Shown here piece by piece: positions 53,776-60,917 of a stretch of 64,000 nucleotides of DNA. Both the position numbers and the translations under genes were made by a program. A model generated the notes under the pieces. That model ran no database searches, was not told the DNA's origin, and worked only from the letters and a program-made list of their open reading frames with translations. The DNA comes from Microbulbifer variabilis (GTDB lineage: Bacteria; Pseudomonadota; Gammaproteobacteria; Pseudomonadales; Cellvibrionaceae), in contig NZ_CP092418.1 in NCBI RefSeq assembly GCF_023716485.1, positions 2,463,001 through 2,527,000 of the forward strand. Reading direction: 5' to 3'. Position 1 is the first letter of the stretch; every line of letters starts with the position of its first letter.

Positions 53776-53886
53776 ATGTCCCGGCTCAAAGAGAGCCACA
53801 GCCAAGACTCTCTCTATAAAGACGCTCTCTGTAGCTGCTCACCGAACAAGCAGCCTAAAGCCTCCATCAAAGGTGTATTGCACTGA
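53776..53886 (+). CDS. small ORF (36 aa) coupled to the first GT2 gene
   Basis: ATG 53776 has a strong GGAGG 7 nt upstream (53764-53768). The product MSRLKESHSQDSLYKDALCS ... SIKGVLH is hydrophilic and has two Cys (CSC). Its TGA at 53884-53886 overlaps the GT2 ATG by one nucleotide (TGATG), the form of translational coupling. It could be a leader peptide or a real small component of the polysaccharide system. Family not recognised. The frame is open upstream to 53629, but the part before the ribosome site is not needed. Confidence 0.5.
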   Translation: MSRLKESHSQDSLYKDALCSCSPNKQPKASIKGVLH

Positions 53887-55151
53887 TGATGGAGACAATC
53901 CATGATGGCTTTACTTTTCTGTTCGCACAGAGCCGGGGCGCTCTGTTTATCATGTTCTGGATCGTGATCTTCCTGGAACTCCCTCGCTATATCTTCTCTT
54001 TCTTCACCGCGGTTTTCTTTTTTAGCTCAAGGATCGAGAAAGAAGTAGATTTGGAAAAAATCGGCAAAATTTCGGTGATTATTGCCGGTCATAACGAGGA
54101 GGAGTCGATCGAAAAATGTGTGCACAGTCTTTGGGCGCAAAGTGTTAAGCCCTATGAAATCATCGTGGTGAGCGATGGCTCCACCGATGGAACCAGAAAA
54201 GTGATGTCCAGCTTACTGACCCGAGGACTCATTCAGGGAGCCCATGCGACAGAACTTAGAGGCGGTAAGGCCTCCGCACTAAACTTGGGGATTCGCTTTT
54301 GCACTGGCGATATCGTTATCACCGTAGACTGTGATTGCTCCTTTGAGCACCACACCATGAAGGAAGTATTACTCCCCTTTGAAGACCCCAAAGTGGGGGT
54401 GGTTTCCGGTAATGTTTTTGTGCGCAACCCTCACGATAACCTACTCACCGCATTTCAAACCATCGAATACATTGTCAGTATCTCCCTCGGCAGGCATGCA
54501 TTGGCCATGATCAGGCAAATGTGCTGTGCATCTGGCGCCTACAGCGGGTTCCGAAAAACCGCTATTGACCAGATTGGTGGCTTTGATTCCGGTGGGGGGG
54601 AAGATCTGGATATTACTTTTCGCCTGCGCAACTACGGCTGGGATATCGCCTTCGCCCCAGAGGCGATCTGCTATACGGATGTACCCACGAATATCCTGAC
54701 TCTAATTCGCCAGCGGTTGCGTTGGGAGCGGGATGCTGTGCGTTTGCGTTACCGCAAGTACGCCCACTTTATCAATCCTTTTAAGCGCCGCATCAAATTC
54801 GAAGAGTTCTTTCATCAATTTGAGTTCTTGATCTTTAATGTGATCGCTGCTATCGCTTTGCCCATATACTTGGTCTGGCTGTTTGCGAGTTACGGCAGTA
54901 ATGCCTGGTTTATTTTAATCGGTGCACAGATAGTGTTGATTATGCTGGATTGCCTCACTTTTGCGCTCGCCTCCTATGCCACCTACAAATTCAGTACTTT
55001 TCCACTCTGGCCCTTTCTTATTGGCTACAGCATCCTCTATGTCAACTTGATGCGTGTAGTACGGCTCTATGCCTACGTACAGGAGTGGATCTTCAGAACC
55101 TCCTATGCGGATTCCTTCGCTCCTTCAAAAGTACACAAAGTGAGGGAGTAA
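53886..55151 (+). CDS. processive family-2 glycosyltransferase (polysaccharide synthase), copy 1
   Basis: 421 residues. One or two N-terminal membrane helices (LFIMFWIVIFLELPRYIFSF) are followed by a GT-A domain: SVIIAGHNEEESIEKCV, VVSDGSTDGT, ELRGGKASALNLGIRF, TVDCDCSF (the DxD-type motif), GGFDSGGGEDLDITFRLR (the ED catalytic base region) and RQRLRWERD (QxxRW, the processive-synthase motif), then three C-terminal helices (ALPIYLVWLFASYG onward). The set DxD, ED, QxxRW is that of hyaluronan/NodC/PgaC-like synthases that extend a polymer through the membrane. About two-thirds identical by eye to the second copy at 56683. Start ATG 53886 overlaps the small ORF stop. Confidence 0.9.
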   Translation: MMETIHDGFTFLFAQSRGALFIMFWIVIFLELPRYIFSFFTAVFFFSSRIEKEVDLEKIGKISVIIAGHNEEESIEKCVHSLWAQSVKPYEIIVVSDGSTDGTRKVMSSLLTRGLIQGAHATELRGGKASALNLGIRFCTGDIVITVDCDCSFEHHTMKEVLLPFEDPKVGVVSGNVFVRNPHDNLLTAFQTIEYIVSISLGRHALAMIRQMCCASGAYSGFRKTAIDQIGGFDSGGGEDLDITFRLRNYGWDIAFAPEAICYTDVPTNILTLIRQRLRWERDAVRLRYRKYAHFINPFKRRIKFEEFFHQFEFLIFNVIAAIALPIYLVWLFASYGSNAWFILIGAQIVLIMLDCLTFALASYATYKFSTFPLWPFLIGYSILYVNLMRVVRLYAYVQEWIFRTSYADSFAPSKVHKVRE

Positions 55152-55396
55152 ACTGTTCGGGATGCGTTAGAAGCCGATAGTTATCCCTTGGGTACCCCAC
55201 TTTTTTGACTGAAACTCGCCTCTATAGTCAATAGCGATACCCGGCTCATAAGACCAAGCCTAACCTCCTTATCTCCTGCCAGCTGGCGCTTCAGCCCTCG
55301 TGGTCTATCGTTTTACTTAAGGCGGAATTTTACCCGCCAACCGTATCAACCAAGTACAACCGGCGTCAGTTTGCCCCTTCTGTAGGAGGGTTTGCC
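55152..55396. other. gap upstream of the TackOD1-like gene, partly open frame
   Basis: The frame of the next gene is open back to a TAG at 55232-55234. The first part is not obviously protein-like. AGGAGGG (55384-55390) is a strong ribosome-site match followed 6 nt later by ATC (55397). No gene is evident here otherwise. Confidence 0.3.
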
Positions 55397-55453
55397 ATCT
55401 CCTTTCTCACAGATGCATATAACTATTATCGCTGGCCCAGTGATTTTAATACG

Positions 55454-56683
55454 GTGCATCCAGGCATTGAGAAGTGTGATGCCCTGGTGGTTGAGGAGCC
55501 CATGACTCCTCAGTGCGTCGAAAAACTCTGGAACAGCCAGATAGGCTTGCACCTGCTACCGGTGATTGACCTAACCGGCACACTGGGAGTCAGGGCAGAT
55601 CTGGATGCCTCTAACACGCTCAAGGCTGACCCCACAGAGTACGGCAAGTTGATCGACTCCTTTAACTTTCGCCGCTCTCAGTTGCACCCGGATTTCTACA
55701 ACCCCCAGAACGATGACGACAAAATCCTGGCCCGCATCTTTGTCTCCGGGATAAGCCTAACCCCTAGCTACCAGCCAGACTCGCGCACCACCGTATGCTT
55801 TAACACCCTGTTAGATTCAGAAATGGTATTGCACGAATGCGAAAAAATGATGACGGCTGAATTACTGGCCGGCAGCTTTTTTGACCGCCGGCATATTTGT
55901 AACGGTTGCAGTGCCTCTCAATTTAATGTGCGCGAAGAGTGCCCGGAATGTCGATCCCCCAACTTGAGAGAATCCTTCTATCTGCACCACTTTAAGTGTG
56001 CCTACCTGGGGCCTGAAGACGACTTTCGCCAGGGCGAATATTTGATCTGCCCCAAGTGCCGAATGGAAATGAGCCATTTCGGCAGCGATTACGATAAACC
56101 GGGCACCATTTTGATATGCAATTCCTGCGGCAAATCCAGTTCAGAAACAGAAGTTGGCTTTTTATGCCTTAATTGCGATACCCATATAGATGGCGATTCG
56201 GTAAAAACCGGGGATATTTTTAAATATAGCCTCACCGAAAAAGCCGTTCATTACCTGCATGCTGGCCATGCATTCCTGGAACTCACCCAGCAAAGCCCTA
56301 TCTTTGCCGGGCTTCCATTCGAACTTATCGTAGTTTTAAACAAAGAGCTGAAAGATTGGAGAAACAATGAGAGCGAATTTGCTCTGCTCTGCATCAAATA
56401 TGAAAATGAATATTTGGTCGAGCAAGAGCACGGTAACCGCCAATTTTTTCACAGCCGCAATCAGTTTTTCCAGAGTTTAAGCCACTCGTTGAAAAAGGTC
56501 ATGAAAGGGGAATACCCGGTTACCGCGGCCAAAGGCAGGATGGAAGATTTTATTCTGGTAAGCCATATCAGTCAGAAAGATCTGTACAAATTTAGTGAAG
56601 AAGCCGGGCAAAGAGCCGCGAGCTCTTTGCGATTGGATGTAGAACCCATCCTCCAGGTCTATGGCCCCGAGGACCTGAGCTAA
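55454..56683 (+). CDS. TackOD1-like zinc-ribbon protein in the synthase operon
   Basis: 409 residues if started at GTG 55454, which has no ribosome site. The text upstream (SFLTDAYNYYRWPSDFNTV) reads as protein, and AGGAGGG sits 6 nt before an ATC at 55397, so the true N-terminus may be about 19 residues longer. The centre has paired Cys motifs: HICNGCSASQFNVREECPEC, YLICPKCRMEMSHFGSDYDKPG, and ICNSCGKSSSETEVGFLCLNC. The xxHFGSDYDKPG element and Cys pattern match the TackOD1 (thaumarchaeal output domain 1) family, as I recall it. The rest is a helical output region. It lies between two GT2 synthases, and a metal-sensing or regulatory role is inferred. Confidence 0.7.
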   Translation: MHPGIEKCDALVVEEPMTPQCVEKLWNSQIGLHLLPVIDLTGTLGVRADLDASNTLKADPTEYGKLIDSFNFRRSQLHPDFYNPQNDDDKILARIFVSGISLTPSYQPDSRTTVCFNTLLDSEMVLHECEKMMTAELLAGSFFDRRHICNGCSASQFNVREECPECRSPNLRESFYLHHFKCAYLGPEDDFRQGEYLICPKCRMEMSHFGSDYDKPGTILICNSCGKSSSETEVGFLCLNCDTHIDGDSVKTGDIFKYSLTEKAVHYLHAGHAFLELTQQSPIFAGLPFELIVVLNKELKDWRNNESEFALLCIKYENEYLVEQEHGNRQFFHSRNQFFQSLSHSLKKVMKGEYPVTAAKGRMEDFILVSHISQKDLYKFSEEAGQRAASSLRLDVEPILQVYGPEDLS

Positions 56684-57948
56684 TGTGGGAAGAAATTCAG
56701 GACGGCTACTATTACCTTATCTCTCAAAGCTATACAACGCTTTTTTTGATGCTCTGGGTGGTGGTGATCTTCGAGATCCCCCGCTACTTATTTTCGTTCT
56801 TTACTGCGCTGGTTTTTTTTACTTCAAAACCTGAATTTGAACCCGATATTAAAAGCCTGGGAAAAGTTTCTGTCATTATTGCCGGCCATAACGAAGAAGA
56901 AAGTATTGAACAGTGCGTATTGAGTTTATGGGAGCAGAGCCGCCCTCCCGATGAGATAATTGTGGTAAATGACGGCTCCACCGATGGTATGAGACAAAAA
57001 GCCTGTGCCTTATTGAAGCAAGGCCTTATTCACGGTGTACATTCAACAGAATTACGAGGAGGTAAATCGTCAGCCCTAAATTTGGGACTACGCTTTACCA
57101 CTGGAGACATTATCTTAAATGTGGATTGCGACTGTTCATTCGACTATAACGCCATTAAAAGAATGCTAGAGCAATTTGATAATCCTATGGTAGGGGCGGC
57201 ATCAAGTAATATCTTTGTACGCAACTGGGATACCAATCTATTAACGACATTCCAAGCTATTGAATATATGATCGCTATTTCCCTCGGCAAGCACGCGCTC
57301 ACCATGCTTGAGCAAATGTCCTGTGCCTCGGGGGCTTTCAGTGGATTCAGAAGAGAAGCGCTTATTCAGGCCGGCGGTTTTGATTCCGGCGGTGGCGAAG
57401 ACCTGGATGTCACATTGCGTATACGGCACTATGGCTGGAAGGTAGAGTATGCTGCCGAATCCATCTGCTATACCGATGTACCGACCAATTTGGGCGCACT
57501 GATTCGGCAGCGATTCCGCTGGGAAAGAGATGCGGTTCGCCTGCGTTTTAGAAAGTATCGCCACTTTATCAACCCGTTTGAGCAGCGCCTTAAATTTAGG
57601 GAATTTTTTCACCAGTTTGAATTCTTGTTATTTAATGTAATCGCCATTCTGGTGCTGCCTTTTTACCTGGCTTGGTTATTTTATCATTACGGTGTGAATG
57701 GCTGGTTTATTTTAATAGGGGCACAAATTGTTCTTATTATTCTCGATATAATTACTTTTACTCTCAGTGCACTGGCCGTTAAAAAATTTAAGCCTGCCCC
57801 ATTGTGGCCCTACTTGTTAGGTTACAGTATCTTTTACGTCAATCTAATGCGTATCGTACGGCTCTACTCTTATATTCAGGAGTGGGTATTTAAATCTTCC
57901 TACTATGACACTTACGCACCGTCCAAAGTGCATCGTGTCAGGGAGTGA
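56683..57948 (+). CDS. processive family-2 glycosyltransferase (polysaccharide synthase), copy 2
   Basis: 421 residues, the same length as copy 1 and strikingly similar throughout: LFLMLWVVVIFEIPRYLFSF, SVIIAGHNEEESIEQCV, VVNDGSTDGM, ELRGGKSSALNLGLRF, NVDCDCSF, GGFDSGGGEDLDVTLRIR, RQRFRWERD, and C-terminal helices ending KVHRVRE. The catalytic DxD, ED and QxxRW motifs are intact, so both copies look active. The ATG overlaps the TackOD1-like stop by one nucleotide (TAATG), and its own stop precedes the HlyD gene by only a few bases: translational coupling. The two synthases could form a heterodimer, make alternating sugars or act in different conditions. Confidence 0.9.
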   Translation: MWEEIQDGYYYLISQSYTTLFLMLWVVVIFEIPRYLFSFFTALVFFTSKPEFEPDIKSLGKVSVIIAGHNEEESIEQCVLSLWEQSRPPDEIIVVNDGSTDGMRQKACALLKQGLIHGVHSTELRGGKSSALNLGLRFTTGDIILNVDCDCSFDYNAIKRMLEQFDNPMVGAASSNIFVRNWDTNLLTTFQAIEYMIAISLGKHALTMLEQMSCASGAFSGFRREALIQAGGFDSGGGEDLDVTLRIRHYGWKVEYAAESICYTDVPTNLGALIRQRFRWERDAVRLRFRKYRHFINPFEQRLKFREFFHQFEFLLFNVIAILVLPFYLAWLFYHYGVNGWFILIGAQIVLIILDIITFTLSALAVKKFKPAPLWPYLLGYSIFYVNLMRIVRLYSYIQEWVFKSSYYDTYAPSKVHRVRE

Positions 57949-57953
57949 GTAGT

Positions 57954-58979
57954 ATGAGAACTATACGAAAACATATTCGCCCAGATACCATGGCCAGTGA
58001 GGTCCGCCCCCATCATAGTGCCATTGGGCGGCGCATCTATATCGGGGTATTGATATTATTTGCCCTGGCTATTCTGCGCTATCTATTTGGGGATTTGTTT
58101 ATCCTCAAAGGAGATGGGCTGGTCCTTAGGGATTATGCCGCAGTCGAGATGGGTTATATCACCAGAGTGACCGCGGTAGAGGTTGATGAGGGGGAATCTG
58201 TTAAGGAGGGGCAGCTACTTCTCAAAATAGAATCTATGGAACTACTGGAGCGCTTGGCAGACCTCTCCAGCCGCCAGGCCAACCTGATTCAAATTTCCGC
58301 CGAGTTTACCCTGCTTTCCGAGACTGCCAAACAACTGCTGGTTCCTGCAGAACACCGCAAGCAAGAGATAGAAGAGATTCTGGCGCGAATCAATAAGCTG
58401 GCCGATAAGGGTTTTGTCAGCAAGATCACCTATCAAGAAGTGCTCAGGGATAACTTTAATGCGGGTCAGGAACTGGTCAAGATTCAGGTGGAAAGCACCA
58501 CGCTAGATAAGAAGAGAAAAGCTGTCGATGCAGCAATCAAGGTAGCCGGAACGGCCTACCAGAGGCTGAAAGACCACTACGATGATGGCCAAGTGCGCAG
58601 CCCGGTAAATGGCTTGGTTGGTGCTACTGTTCCCTCTGTAGGCGATGTCTACCGTGAAGGGGAACCCCTAATGCAAGTCTATTGGGGGGAACCCTATGTA
58701 CTCGCCTATATGCCGCGCCGATATATTCTTGCTCTTCGGCCGGGCATGGTTGTCACGGTCAAGAGTGGCCGCTACAAAGATAAAGGCGTGATCTCTGAGT
58801 TACTGCCCATTTCCGACCAACTGCCGGAAGAATTCCAGAATACGTTCAAACCCCAGGAGCGCAATCAGCTCGCCAAAATTGTGCTCTCCGATCCAGAGCA
58901 ATTTCCCTTATCTGAAAAGGTACAAGTTACTCTGGAAATAAACTGGAAGGATCTCTTTGTAGAGAACTTTATGGATTAA
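57954..58979 (+). CDS. HlyD/EmrA-type membrane-fusion (periplasmic adaptor) protein
   Basis: 341 residues from ATG 57954 (GGGAG 8 nt upstream; a GTG at 57945 is less likely). One membrane helix (RRIYIGVLILFALAILRYLF), then a lipoyl-half (DYAAVEMGYITRVTAVEVDEG), a coiled-coil hairpin (RKQEIEEILARINKLADKGFV, KAVDAAIKVAGTAYQRLKDHY) and the second half (GQVRSPVNGLVGATVPSVGD, GMVVTVKSGRYKDKGVISEL). Adaptors of this form link an inner-membrane exporter or synthase to the outer membrane. In this operon it would carry the polymer made by the two GT2 proteins. Its 3' end overlaps the convergent thioesterase gene by 11 nt. Confidence 0.88.
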   Translation: MRTIRKHIRPDTMASEVRPHHSAIGRRIYIGVLILFALAILRYLFGDLFILKGDGLVLRDYAAVEMGYITRVTAVEVDEGESVKEGQLLLKIESMELLERLADLSSRQANLIQISAEFTLLSETAKQLLVPAEHRKQEIEEILARINKLADKGFVSKITYQEVLRDNFNAGQELVKIQVESTTLDKKRKAVDAAIKVAGTAYQRLKDHYDDGQVRSPVNGLVGATVPSVGDVYREGEPLMQVYWGEPYVLAYMPRRYILALRPGMVVTVKSGRYKDKGVISELLPISDQLPEEFQNTFKPQERNQLAKIVLSDPEQFPLSEKVQVTLEINWKDLFVENFMD

Positions 58980-59394
58980 AGGTTTGCTGGGCATTAAATT
59001 CTGTCAGTGCCGCCCTCAACCATTCCGGCAAGGTTATCTTCTGTTTGGTTTCAACCGAAAGGGTGACATAGGTAATTGTTGCCGTAAAAGCCAATAGGTC
59101 TGGATTAAGATAAGCCTGCACAAGAAAGGTAAACGACTGATTGCCAACCTTATGTACACTGACTTTGAGCTGTAACTCCTGGTCCCAAGTAACCGGACTT
59201 AAAAACTCCAGATTAAAGGCCCGCACCGGTGTCAGGAACCCCCGCTTCTTCATAGTGGCTATAGCCGGGCCATCAAATAAAATAGACATGGCTTCATGGG
59301 TAGCCTCCAGGGCAAAATTGGAAAACCTCGGGGTATAAACAATACCCTCGGGATCACAGTCCCCAAACAAGACCTTGCGCTTGATAGTTATCAT
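58969..59394 (-). CDS. 4-hydroxybenzoyl-CoA thioesterase-like (hotdog) acyl-CoA thioesterase
   Basis: 141 residues from ATG 59394 (GGGAG about 8 nt upstream); earlier starts at 59409 or 59421 are possible. GDCDPEGIVYTPRFSNFALEATHEAMS carries the active-site Asp and helix of the 4HBT/YbgC hotdog family, and the C-terminal strands (FTATITYVTLSVETKQK) are normal. Such thioesterases hydrolyse short or aromatic acyl-CoA. It is convergent with the HlyD gene. Confidence 0.88.
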   Translation of the reverse strand: MITIKRKVLFGDCDPEGIVYTPRFSNFALEATHEAMSILFDGPAIATMKKRGFLTPVRAFNLEFLSPVTWDQELQLKVSVHKVGNQSFTFLVQAYLNPDLLAFTATITYVTLSVETKQKITLPEWLRAALTEFNAQQTFNP

Positions 59395-59494
59395 AAGAGC
59401 TTCTCCCATTAAGCCAGGCAACCATTCTAATGCAGCGCTCTATTTACATCCTGCCAAAGCAGATAACCAATCCAACCAACCATAAACTGCTTAT

Positions 59495-60385
59495 TTATTC
59501 ACCACGGCTAAAAAGCCTCAGCAAAGTGACTTCTGGCGGCACCAGAAATCTTACCGGCAGGATACTAGTGCCTACCCCTGGGCTCACAAACAGGTGTTTG
59601 CCCTCCTCTTCGATATGCCCAATGGCATAGCGCTCCCCGTAGCGGGAGGGCACAATCGGGCGGCCAATCAAGGGTAAAAATACCTGGCCGCCATGGGTGT
59701 GGCCGGCAATCGTCAAGGCAATCCGTTGTGGAATTTGGGGAAATATATCTGGGTTGTGAGTGAAGGCTAAGACTGTCTCCGACTCTTCAATGGCAGACAT
59801 TGCCCGATCTATATTGTGTGGTCCCTCCCAGAAATCACTGATGCCAACCAACTGAAAGGCACAGTGGCCGCTACTGATCTTGGTGGATGCATCTTCCAAT
59901 AGCGGGATGCCTTTCTCAGTGAAAGCCCGCTCTACTCTTTTCGGGTCCAGCCACCAGTCGTGATTGCCCATTACAGCAAAAACGCCCAAGGGGGCCTTGA
60001 GGCCGGCAAGCACTTCAGCGGCACTTTCCGGTGTCACAAAAGAACCACCGACGACCCCCTGAATAACAAAGTCACCAGGGAGTAGTACTAAGTCAGGACT
60101 GCTAGCATTTACTTGGTTAACCAGTGAGCGCAGGCTTTCAATACCCTTATAGGGAGAACCCACATGTAAATCCGCCAATACCGCCACGCTTAAACCGCTA
60201 CAGGAAGCTGGCCAAGATTCCAGGCTGAGCGCTTGCTCATTGATCCTGAAGCTTCTTGGCTCAGCGAAAAAGGCCCAAACGGCAAGGGTAAGAGCAACAA
60301 CCAGAGCCACTAGAAAGACAACCCGGTACTTTCCCCGTGGCCAGCTCAATAATTCTCCCGATAGCTTACTCAACAACTTTTTCAA
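59495..60385 (-). CDS. membrane-anchored metallophosphoesterase (YaeI-like)
   Basis: 296 residues from TTG 60385 (no ATG is near). One N-terminal helix (VVFLVALVVALTLAVWAFFA) is followed by the calcineurin-like core: AVLADLHVGSPY (DxH), LLPGDFVIQ (GD), VMGNHDWWLDPKRVERAF (GNHD), AFTHNP and IAGHTHGGQVFLPLIGRP (GHTH). All metal-ligand motifs are in place. It resembles YaeI/YkuE-type phosphodiesterases that work near the membrane, acting on lipid-like or nucleotide substrates. It lies next to the cadR gene on the same strand. Confidence 0.9.
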   Translation of the reverse strand: MKKLLSKLSGELLSWPRGKYRVVFLVALVVALTLAVWAFFAEPRSFRINEQALSLESWPASCSGLSVAVLADLHVGSPYKGIESLRSLVNQVNASSPDLVLLPGDFVIQGVVGGSFVTPESAAEVLAGLKAPLGVFAVMGNHDWWLDPKRVERAFTEKGIPLLEDASTKISSGHCAFQLVGISDFWEGPHNIDRAMSAIEESETVLAFTHNPDIFPQIPQRIALTIAGHTHGGQVFLPLIGRPIVPSRYGERYAIGHIEEEGKHLFVSPGVGTSILPVRFLVPPEVTLLRLFSRGE

Positions 60386-60413
60386 TGAGTTACTCTCAAC
60401 TTACAGATAGCTT

Positions 60414-60839
60414 TTACACGGTGCTTTGTGCCGGGTGGCAGTCACAACTGGAGAGTTCTCGTACAATCTCACAGGAATCAGTAGAATCGGGGCCGCCACA
60501 CTGGCTGCGCAATGCCAGCAAACTCTTCCGCAATTGCTCGAGTAATGCCATTTGGCTGTCCACCCTATCAATATGCTCATCTACCAACGCATTGATTTCA
60601 GCACAGTGCTCTCTCGGTTGCTCCCGCAAGGTTAACAGTTTGCGTATATCCTCAATGGGCATATCGAGGGAGCGACAGTGCCGTATAAAACGCAATTGCG
60701 CCAAGTGCGCTTCTGAATACAGGCGATAATTGCCTTCGGACCTCAATGGTTGCGGCAGCAAGCCCACCTGTTCGTAGTAACGCACGGTTTCCACCTTGCA
60801 GCCTGCCTGCTTGGCCGCCTCCCCTATTCGGTAACGCAT
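60414..60839 (-). CDS. cadR: MerR-family Cd(II)/Pb(II)-responsive regulator
   Basis: 141 residues with a MerR winged helix (RYRIGEAAKQAGCKVETVRYY ... GNYRLYSEAHL), dimerisation helix (PREHCAEINALVDEHIDRVDSQ) and Cys ligands at C79, C114, C123, plus a CDCH tail (C132, C134). This is the pattern of CadR/PbrR-type metal sensors: C79 pairs with C114/C123 across the dimer. It is divergent from the P1B-type ATPase gene and shares with it a 78-nt promoter region with a MerR-type operator. It activates the pump gene when Cd, Pb or Zn is present. Confidence 0.9.
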   Translation of the reverse strand: MRYRIGEAAKQAGCKVETVRYYEQVGLLPQPLRSEGNYRLYSEAHLAQLRFIRHCRSLDMPIEDIRKLLTLREQPREHCAEINALVDEHIDRVDSQMALLEQLRKSLLALRSQCGGPDSTDSCEIVRELSSCDCHPAQSTV

Positions 60840-60851
60840 GCTGGTGCCCCC

Positions 60852-60882
60852 TTGACTCTATAGTTACTAGAGGGATTGTAAT
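60852..60882 (+). promoter_or_regulatory. MerR-type promoter of zntA/cadA with 19-bp spacer
   Basis: TTGACT (60852-60857) and TGTAAT (60877-60882) are separated by 19 nt, the long spacer required by MerR regulators. A dyad CTCTA (60856-60860)-N7-TAGAG (60868-60872) lies between them as the likely CadR operator. Confidence 0.75.
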
Positions 60883-60917
60883 GCTGGCTCACTCATTGAG
60901 CTATTCGAGAGTTAACC

